From assembly GCA_041565695.1 (NCBI GenBank), contig JBFGUI010000147.1, positions 1 through 9,929 on the forward strand: a stretch of 9,929 bases of DNA. The letters run 5' to 3'. The position numbers and the translations under genes are program-made. Source of the stretch: Pelagibius sp041565695 (GTDB lineage Bacteria > Pseudomonadota > Alphaproteobacteria > Kiloniellales > Kiloniellaceae). Positions 1 to 5,426 of the stretch are shown here, piece by piece (the first letter of the stretch is position 1; the number at the start of each line of letters is the position of its first letter). The notes under the pieces are model-generated. The model was not told the origin of the DNA, made no database searches, and worked only from the letters and a program-made list of their open reading frames with translations.

Positions 1-38
1 AGCGCCACGCCCCCGACGATACTGACAATGGTTTCCAA
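1..38 (-). CDS. Possible 5' end of a leftward membrane-protein gene (partial)
   Basis: Read leftward from a TTG at 38-36, the frame stays open to the window edge and gives METIVSIVGGVA, a hydrophobic, glycine-containing start like the first membrane helix of a transporter. A GGGA lies about 8 nt upstream of this TTG, and an AT-rich dyad (71-90) lies 33 nt or more upstream, as expected for a control region. It faintly resembles the N-terminus of Na/Pi-cotransporter-type proteins, but 12 codons cannot establish a family. The competing reading is a rightward frame open from base 1 to a TAA at 70-72, which would be the tail of a + strand gene and has similar GC3. I prefer the leftward reading because of the hydrophobic character, but only weakly. 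Confidence 0.27.
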   Translation of the reverse strand, partial: METIVSIVGGVA

Positions 39-314
39 GATGGAGTCCCAGCGATTCCAGCAGTTTAGCTAATGTAAGAAAATTTACATTTTTTGATCGA
101 GTCCGCAAGTGCGCAGGAGGAACACGGCGGAAGGATCCCTGCAATCCTGCGCCCCAATGGTTAACGCTTGGTGAGCGGCGGGCGTTGGCGCGCTCTTGCT
201 CAACTGCTGCGTTCAAGGGAGCACGGCCGGTTCCCGGCGAATGCGCTGTGGCGCCGGGGTGGCGGAGATATTTTATTATAAATCAGCAAATTAGATCATT
301 CTCCAGTGCGGCCC
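39..314. other. Intergenic region, no convincing gene
   Basis: No frame of useful length with a ribosome binding site lies here. Short frames such as 241-294 (17 codons) have no plausible Shine-Dalgarno sequence. A GGAGG at 116-120 is not followed by a start codon at a useful distance. The stretch holds an AT-rich dyad (71-90), a short GC hairpin (226-230 with 234-238, 3-nt loop) and an AT-rich patch at 269-300 that stands out from GC-rich surroundings. That patch lies about 50-80 nt upstream of the predicted start point of the tetR promoter. It could act as an upstream activating element or bind a nucleoid protein. I see no tRNA or known small RNA. Confidence 0.5.
71..90. promoter_or_regulatory. 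AT-rich dyad, possible operator
   Basis: AATGTAA (71-77) and TTACATT (84-90) are perfect 7-bp inverted arms around a 6-nt AT-rich centre, followed by a T run to 94. Only two of the fourteen arm bases are G or C, so the RNA hairpin would be weak and a DNA-binding site is more likely than a terminator. It would sit in the promoter region of the possible leftward gene at the window edge. I cannot name the regulator from the half-site TGTAA. The alternative is a weak terminator for a rightward gene ending at 72. Confidence 0.35.
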
Positions 315-343
315 TTGACGCCGCCCCGGTGGAGGCGTATATG
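315..343 (+). promoter_or_regulatory. Sigma-70 type promoter of the tetR-hydrolase-aas operon
   Basis: TTGACG at 315-320 matches five of six bases of the -35 consensus. It is followed by exactly 17 nt and then TATATG at 338-343, a fair -10 element. The start point would fall near 350, giving a leader of about 35 nt before the ATG at 384. The -10 shares its last three bases with the palindrome at 341-364, so a bound repressor would cover both the -10 and the start point. An AT-rich patch upstream (269-300) could strengthen the promoter. Function is inferred from sequence alone. Confidence 0.65.
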
Positions 344-364
344 TGAGTGAACGTTCACTCACAT
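341..364. promoter_or_regulatory. Perfect 24-bp palindrome, TetR-type operator
   Basis: The left half ATGTGAGTGAAC (341-352) is followed immediately by its exact reverse complement GTTCACTCACAT (353-364). The core TGAGTGA-ACGT-TCACTCA has the 7-4-7 geometry of many TetR-family operators. It resembles the box of the Bacillus fatty-acid TetR regulator FadR (TGAATGA, 4 nt, TCATTCA) with one base changed per half. It overlaps the -10 and predicted start point and ends 19 nt before the TetR-family start codon. Autorepression by that gene's product is the simplest reading. Binding by this particular protein is inferred. Confidence 0.8.
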
Positions 365-383
365 TGCATCCAAGGGCATCGCC

Positions 384-977
384 ATGGCGCCTCCCACAGC
401 CTCCCGCGGCCAGCGCACCCAGGAGAAGATCGAGCAGGTCGCCCTCGCCCTCTTCGCCGAGAAGGGCGTCGACCGCACCACCATCGGCGACATTGCCGGG
501 GCGGCGGGCATCGCCGAGGGCACGATCTATCGCCACTACGCGGGCAAGGAGGAGCTGATCTGGCAGCTCTTCTCGCGCAATTACCTGCGCCTCGCCGCCG
601 AGCTCGATACCTTGCAGGCCGCGCGTACCGACCTGCGGTCGAAGCTGAAGGCGATGGTCGGCATGTTCTGCGGCCTCTTCGAACAGGACTCGGACATGTT
701 CCGCTTCCTGCTGCTGGTCCAGCACGGCCAGCTCGAGCGGGTCACCGAGGACATGCTGACGCCGGTGCAGGTGCTGAAGGCCGTGATCGAAGCGGCCGTC
801 GCCCGCGGCGAGATCCCTGCGCAGGACAGCGAGGTTGCGACCGCCATGGTCCTCGGCATGGTCCTGCAGGTTGCGGTGTTCAAGGTCTACGGCCGCGTCA
901 CCCGGCCCCTCGGCCACTTCGCCGAGGATCTCTCGGAACGCGCCTGGCGCGCGCTCGATCCGCTGGAAAGGGGATAA
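384..977 (+). CDS. TetR/AcrR-family transcriptional regulator
   Basis: This 197-residue protein has the usual TetR length and layout. Residues about 10-58 form the N-terminal DNA-binding domain, including the helix-turn-helix TTIGDIAGAAGIAEGTIYRH (32-51) and the following YAGKEEL. Residues about 65-190 are the helical ligand-binding and dimerisation region, which has no family-wide motif, so the effector cannot be read. The ATG at 384 is preceded by AAGGG with 7 nt spacing. A 24-bp palindrome overlaps its promoter, so it probably represses itself and the genes behind it. The hydrolase gene begins 3 nt after its stop, indicating co-transcription. Because the downstream genes handle phospholipids and acyl chains, a fatty acid, acyl-CoA or membrane-stress ligand is a reasonable guess but not shown. 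Family call is firm; ligand is unknown. Confidence 0.93.
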   Translation: MAPPTASRGQRTQEKIEQVALALFAEKGVDRTTIGDIAGAAGIAEGTIYRHYAGKEELIWQLFSRNYLRLAAELDTLQAARTDLRSKLKAMVGMFCGLFEQDSDMFRFLLLVQHGQLERVTEDMLTPVQVLKAVIEAAVARGEIPAQDSEVATAMVLGMVLQVAVFKVYGRVTRPLGHFAEDLSERAWRALDPLERG

Positions 978-980
978 GCC

Positions 981-1877
981 ATGCGCCTCAAGCCGCCACG
1001 CCGCCGTGTCCTCGTTACGCTGCTCCTAGTGGCCGGTCTCGTTGCCCTCGCCGTGCAGATGAACCGCACCCAGCTCTGGGCCGACCGCGAGGTCTACGCC
1101 GGCTGGCGCGTCCAGCAGCACGTGCTGCTCGGCCATTGCCGCCTGCTCGACCTGGAGCAGACGGTGCGCGACTTCGGATGGGGCGAGGCCTGCAGCGCCG
1201 CGCTGCAAGCCGCCCGGCGCGACGCGGGGCTCGCGCCTCAGGGGCCGCATCTGGTGCTGCTGCTGCACGGCATGGGCCGCTCGCCCTTCCTGTTCCGGGC
1301 CATGGCGCGCGACCTGCGCGCCGCCGGCTTCGAGGCGGTGGCGATCAGCTATCCCAGCCTGACCGACGACATCGCCGCCCATGCCTCGCAGATCGAAGGA
1401 ATCCTGGCGCGCGCCGAGGGTGTCGAGCGCGTCTCCTTCGTCACCCACAGCCTGGGCGGGCTCGTGGTGCGGGAACTGCTGAACCGCGAGGGCGCCTGGC
1501 GCGAAGACGTTGCGCTGGGGCGCGTGGTGATGATCGCGCCGCCCAACCAGGGCTCGGAGCTGGCCGAGGCGCTCGGCGACTTTCCGCTCTATCACTGGAT
1601 CGGCGGGCCCGCCGCCGGCGAGATCGCGGCCGGCCCGCCCTTTGCGCCGCTGCCCGATTTTCTCGACGTGGCCGTGATCGCCGGCGGCACGGCGGGCGGC
1701 AAAGGTTTCAACCCGCTGCTGTCGCACAACAACGACGGCATCGTCACGCTGGGCGAGACGGCGCTTCCCGGCACCAGGGACTGGCTCATGGTGCCGGCGC
1801 TGCACACGGTGATCGCCGGGCACCCGGCGGCCATCGCGGCCACGCGGCGTTTCCTTGAGACCGGGCGGCTGCGCTGA
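981..1877 (+). CDS. Membrane-anchored alpha/beta hydrolase (lipase-like)
   Basis: This 298-residue protein has a basic N-terminus (RLKPPRRR) and one hydrophobic segment at about 9-26, either a signal anchor or an uncleaved signal peptide. The catalytic domain is therefore probably periplasmic. The alpha/beta-hydrolase core shows the oxyanion motif HGMG (96-99), the nucleophile elbow THSLGG with Ser157, a likely acid Asp252 in NNDGIVT, and His275 in ALHTVIAG. The spacing and the THSLGG elbow resemble lipase/esterase and lysophospholipase-like members, but the substrate cannot be assigned. The ATG at 981 follows AAGGGG with 7 nt spacing and lies 3 nt after the tetR stop. Standing next to a lysophospholipid transporter/acyltransferase, it may remove acyl chains from membrane lipids or clear lysolipids. 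That role is inferred from context. Confidence 0.88.
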   Translation: MRLKPPRRRVLVTLLLVAGLVALAVQMNRTQLWADREVYAGWRVQQHVLLGHCRLLDLEQTVRDFGWGEACSAALQAARRDAGLAPQGPHLVLLLHGMGRSPFLFRAMARDLRAAGFEAVAISYPSLTDDIAAHASQIEGILARAEGVERVSFVTHSLGGLVVRELLNREGAWREDVALGRVVMIAPPNQGSELAEALGDFPLYHWIGGPAAGEIAAGPPFAPLPDFLDVAVIAGGTAGGKGFNPLLSHNNDGIVTLGETALPGTRDWLMVPALHTVIAGHPAAIAATRRFLETGRLR

Positions 1878-1931
1878 GGCGCAGGCCGGGCCCGGAACCG
1901 CTACCGGCTGGGGCCGGAGGAGAGAGTGATC

Positions 1932-4900
1932 ATGTCGGACCGTACCTTCGATCTGTTGAAGAGCCGCCGCTTCCTGCCGCTTTTCGTCACGCAGTTCCTC
2001 GGCGCCTTCAACGACAACCTGTTCAAGAACGCCCTGATGATGCTGATCTTCTTCGCGCTGGGCTTTCGCGGCGAGTTGGGGGGGCTCGACGGCGACGTGC
2101 TCGTCGCCATTGCCGGTGCGCTTTTCATCCTGCCGTTCTTTCTGTTCTCTGCGACCGCCGGACAGCTCGCCGACAAGTACGACAAGGCGCGCGTGATCCG
2201 CTGGGTCAAGGCATCGGAAGTCGGCATCATGGCGCTTGCCGTCCTCGGTTTCAGCCTCGGCCCCTCCAACGTGCCGCTGCTTCTCGGCGTGCTGTTCCTG
2301 ATGGGGGCCCAGTCCGCCTTCTTCGGTCCGCTGAAGTACGGCATCCTGCCGCAGCATCTCACCACGCGGGAGCTGGTCGGCGGGAACGCCCTGATCGAGG
2401 CGGCGACCTTTCTCGCCATCCTGCTCGGCACCATCGCCGGCGGCCTGCTGATCTTCGTCTATCCCGGCCTGCTGATGATCGCTTTGGTCGGCGTGGCCCT
2501 GTGCGGCTGGGCGGCCAGCCTGATGATCCCGCCGGCCCCGGCAGCCGCGCCGCTGCTGCCGGTCAACTGGAACTTCGTGGGCGAGACCCGGGCGATCCTG
2601 AAACATGCGGCAGGGCGCCGCGACATCTTCCTGTCGATCCTCGGTATTTCCTGGTTCTGGCTGGTCGGCGCCACCTTCCTGCTGCTGTTCCCGGCCTATA
2701 CCGGGGAGGTGCTCGGCGGCGCGCCTCAGGTGGTCACCCTGCTGCTCACGGTGTTCTCCATCGGCATCGGCGTCGGGTCGATCGGCTGCGACCGGCTGCT
2801 GAAGGGCGAGGTCTCGGCGCGCACGGTGCCCTTCGGCGCGCTCGGGATGGCGGTCTTTTCGGCCGACCTCTACTTCGCCAGCGTCGGCCTGGCGCCGCCG
2901 GACCCGGCGGCCAGCGGCATGGGCATTGGTGCCTTCCTGGCCGCGCCCGGCCACTGGCGGATCCTGGCCGACCTGCTGCTGATTTCGATCTGCGGCGGGC
3001 TCTACATCGTGCCGCTCTATGCCATCGTGCAGAAGCGCGCAGAGCCTGAGCATCGGGCCCGCACCATCGCCGCCAACAATGTGATGAACGCGCTCTTCAT
3101 GGTGGTCGGCGCGGCCGCGGCCGCCGCACTCTTCGCGCTTGGCATGACGGTGACCGGCGTCTTCCTGGTGATCGCCGCGGCCAGCGGCGTCGCCGCCTTT
3201 TATGTCTGCAGGCTGCTGCCGCAGGAACTGATGAAGGGGCTGGCCGCCGCCGCCTTCCGCCTGCTCTACCGGGTCGAACTGCGCGGGGCGGAGAACATCA
3301 AGGCGGCCGGCGACAGGGCGGTCATCGTGGTCAACCACGTCTCCTTCCTCGACGGGCCGCTGCTGGCCGCCTTCCTGCCGGGTCGGCCGATGTTCGCCAT
3401 CGATACCCATATGGCGACGCGCTGGTGGGCGAAGCCCTTCCTGGCGCTGGTCGAGGCCTTCCCCATGGATCCGACCTCGCCGCTGGCCACGCGCGCCCTG
3501 ATCCGCGAGGTGGCGAAGGGCAAGCATTGCGTGATCTTTCCCGAGGGCCGCATCACCGTCACCGGCGCGCTCATGAAGGTCTACGAGGGTCCGGGCATGG
3601 TGGCCGACAAGTCCGGCGCCATGGTCCTGCCGGTGCGCATCGACGGCGCTCAGTTCAGCCGCTTCTCGCGCTTGAAGGGCAAGTTCCGCCTGCGCCTGTT
3701 TCCCAAGATCACCATCACCGTGCTGCCGCCGCGCCGCTTCGCGATTCCCGCCGAGGCGCGCGGCCGGCAACGCCGCCAGCTGGCCGGCGCCGCGCTCTAC
3801 GAAGTGATGTCCGACATGCTGTTCCGCATCCATCATCAGGAACCCCGCACCCTGTTTCAGGCGCTGCTCGAGGCGCGTTCGATCCACGGCGGCGGCAAGG
3901 CGGCGGTGGAGGATATCGAGCGCAAGCCGCTGAGCTACACCCGGCTGATCACCGGCGCCCTGGTGCTGGGCCGCAAGATGAAGAGCCTCACCGCGCGGGG
4001 CGAGGTCGTCGGCCTCATGCTGCCCTCGGCCGCCGGCGCCGCGGTGTCCTTTTTCGCCCTGCAGGCCTTCGGGCGCGTGCCGGCCATGCTGAACTTCACC
4101 GCGGGCAGCGCCAGCCTGCTCTCGGCCTGCCGCACGGCGGAGATCCGTACCGTCTACACATCGCGCCGCTTCGTCGAGCAGGCCAAGCTGCAGGAGGTGG
4201 CCGCCGCGCTGGAGGCGCAGGTCAAGGTCGTCTACCTGGAGGACCTGCGCCGCGAGATCGGAATTTTTTCGAAACTCTACGGGCTTGTGGCCCGGCCCTT
4301 CGCCGGCGTCATCCACGCGCGTGCCTGCGGGGCAGGCGGGCTCGATCCCGTGACGCCCGCCCTGGTGCTTTTCACCTCCGGTTCCGAGGGCGACCCCAAG
4401 GGCGTGGTGCTGAGCCACGACAACCTGCTGGCCAACTGCCGCCAGCTCGCCGCGCGCATCGACTTCAACCCGACGGACAGCGTGTTCAACGCCCTGCCGG
4501 TGTTCCATTCCTTCGGGCTGACCGGCGGCATGCTGCTGCCGCTGTTTTCCGGCGTGAAGACCTTCATGTATCCCTCGCCGCTGCACTACCGCATCGTGCC
4601 GGTGCTGGCCTACGACACCAACGCGACGATCCTGTTCGGCACCGACACCTTCCTCGCCGGTTATGGGCGCATGGCGCACCCTTACGACTTCTATGCCATG
4701 CGCTACGTCTTTGCCGGCGCCGAGCGGGTGCGCGAGGAGACCCGCCGCCTCTGGATGGAGAAGTTCGGCCTGCGCATCCTGGAGGGCTACGGCGCGACCG
4801 AATGCGCGCCGGTGATCGCCGTCAACTCGCCTATGCACTTCAAAGCGGAGAGCGTCGGGCGGTTGTTGCCTGGCATCGATCATCGCCTGGAGCCGGTGCC

Positions 4901-5396
4901 CGGCGTGGATGAGGGCGGGCGCCTGCTGGTCGCCGGGCCCAACGTCATGCTGGGCTATCTGAAGGCTGAGACTCCCGGTGAGCTGCAGCCGCCCGCCGAC
5001 GGCTGGTACGACACCGGCGACATCGTCGCCCTCGACGCGGAGGGCTACGTCACCATCCTCGGCCGCGCCAAGCGATTCGCCAAGATCGCCGGCGAGATGG
5101 TCTCGCTCGGCGCGGTCGAGAACCTGGTGAGCGGCCTCTGGCCGGAAGAGATGCACGCCGTCGTTGCGCTGCCGGATGCGCGCAAGGGTGAGCAGCTGGT
5201 GCTGCTCACCGAAAGGGCCGAGGCGCCGCGCGAGGCGATCTCCGCCCATGCGCGCCAGCAGGGCGCCAGCGAGCTGATGGTGCCGCGCCACGTGTTCAGC
5301 GTCGAAAAGCTGCCGCTGCTCGGCAGCGGCAAGGCGGACCACCCCGGCGCCAGGGTCCTGGCCGAGCGGCTGATGGCCGCCCAGGGCGCGGCCTGA
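1932..5396 (+). CDS. aas: LplT-Aas fusion: lysophospholipid transporter / acyltransferase / acyl-ACP synthetase
   Basis: This 1154-residue protein joins three functions. Residues about 1-430 are an LplT-like major facilitator transporter with many hydrophobic helices and the signatures FLGAFNDNLFKNAL near the N-terminus and FFGPLKYGILP from 131. Residues about 437-640 are a PlsC-type acyltransferase with NHVSFLD (catalytic His469, Asp474) and FPEGR (536-540). Residues about 680-1154 are an AMP-forming acyl ligase with TSGSEGDPKG (815-824), GYGATE (952-957), YDTGD (1026-1030), GRAKRFAKIAGEMVSLG and the C-terminal Lys1134 in LLGSGKAD. Parts two and three follow E. coli Aas motif by motif. In E. 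coli, LplT is a separate neighbouring protein that flips lysophospholipid inward, and Aas re-acylates it using acyl-ACP. The ATG at 1932 has GGAGGAG 9 nt upstream; an in-frame GTG at 1926 would leave only 3 nt, so ATG is preferred. No motif is broken. Confidence 0.95.
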   Translation: MSDRTFDLLKSRRFLPLFVTQFLGAFNDNLFKNALMMLIFFALGFRGELGGLDGDVLVAIAGALFILPFFLFSATAGQLADKYDKARVIRWVKASEVGIMALAVLGFSLGPSNVPLLLGVLFLMGAQSAFFGPLKYGILPQHLTTRELVGGNALIEAATFLAILLGTIAGGLLIFVYPGLLMIALVGVALCGWAASLMIPPAPAAAPLLPVNWNFVGETRAILKHAAGRRDIFLSILGISWFWLVGATFLLLFPAYTGEVLGGAPQVVTLLLTVFSIGIGVGSIGCDRLLKGEVSARTVPFGALGMAVFSADLYFASVGLAPPDPAASGMGIGAFLAAPGHWRILADLLLISICGGLYIVPLYAIVQKRAEPEHRARTIAANNVMNALFMVVGAAAAAALFALGMTVTGVFLVIAAASGVAAFYVCRLLPQELMKGLAAAAFRLLYRVELRGAENIKAAGDRAVIVVNHVSFLDGPLLAAFLPGRPMFAIDTHMATRWWAKPFLALVEAFPMDPTSPLATRALIREVAKGKHCVIFPEGRITVTGALMKVYEGPGMVADKSGAMVLPVRIDGAQFSRFSRLKGKFRLRLFPKITITVLPPRRFAIPAEARGRQRRQLAGAALYEVMSDMLFRIHHQEPRTLFQALLEARSIHGGGKAAVEDIERKPLSYTRLITGALVLGRKMKSLTARGEVVGLMLPSAAGAAVSFFALQAFGRVPAMLNFTAGSASLLSACRTAEIRTVYTSRRFVEQAKLQEVAAALEAQVKVVYLEDLRREIGIFSKLYGLVARPFAGVIHARACGAGGLDPVTPALVLFTSGSEGDPKGVVLSHDNLLANCRQLAARIDFNPTDSVFNALPVFHSFGLTGGMLLPLFSGVKTFMYPSPLHYRIVPVLAYDTNATILFGTDTFLAGYGRMAHPYDFYAMRYVFAGAERVREETRRLWMEKFGLRILEGYGATECAPVIAVNSPMHFKAESVGRLLPGIDHRLEPVPGVDEGGRLLVAGPNVMLGYLKAETPGELQPPADGWYDTGDIVALDAEGYVTILGRAKRFAKIAGEMVSLGAVENLVSGLWPEEMHAVVALPDARKGEQLVLLTERAEAPREAISAHARQQGASELMVPRHVFSVEKLPLLGSGKADHPGARVLAERLMAAQGAA

Positions 5397-5426
5397 CGCG
5401 CGCCACGACAACCCGGGAGCGGAGGA

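Noticed and set aside
241..294. A 17-codon open frame beginning ATGCGCTGTGGC
   Set aside because: No Shine-Dalgarno sequence in front and it runs into the AT-rich patch; chance frame.
347..1858. A 503-codon + strand frame running across the tetR and hydrolase genes
   Set aside because: Arg/Ala/Gly/Pro-rich low-complexity translation in a shifted frame of two well-supported genes; it is a shadow frame.
1886..1895. CCGGGCCCGG palindrome between the hydrolase and aas genes
   Set aside because: Short GC-only self-complementary strings are common by chance at this base composition; no T run or promoter element accompanies it.
4261..4272. T6 run within aas (ATTTTTTCG), a possible slippage site
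   Set aside because: The reading frame and motif order continue normally on both sides, so there is no sign of a frameshift or programmed slippage.
1026..5411. A 1461-codon open frame on the minus strand opposite the hydrolase and aas genes
   Set aside because: Its translation is dominated by Gln, His, Asp, Gly, Arg and Ala with no domain or membrane pattern, as expected opposite GC-rich coding sequence where stop codons are rare. The + strand genes have complete family motifs.
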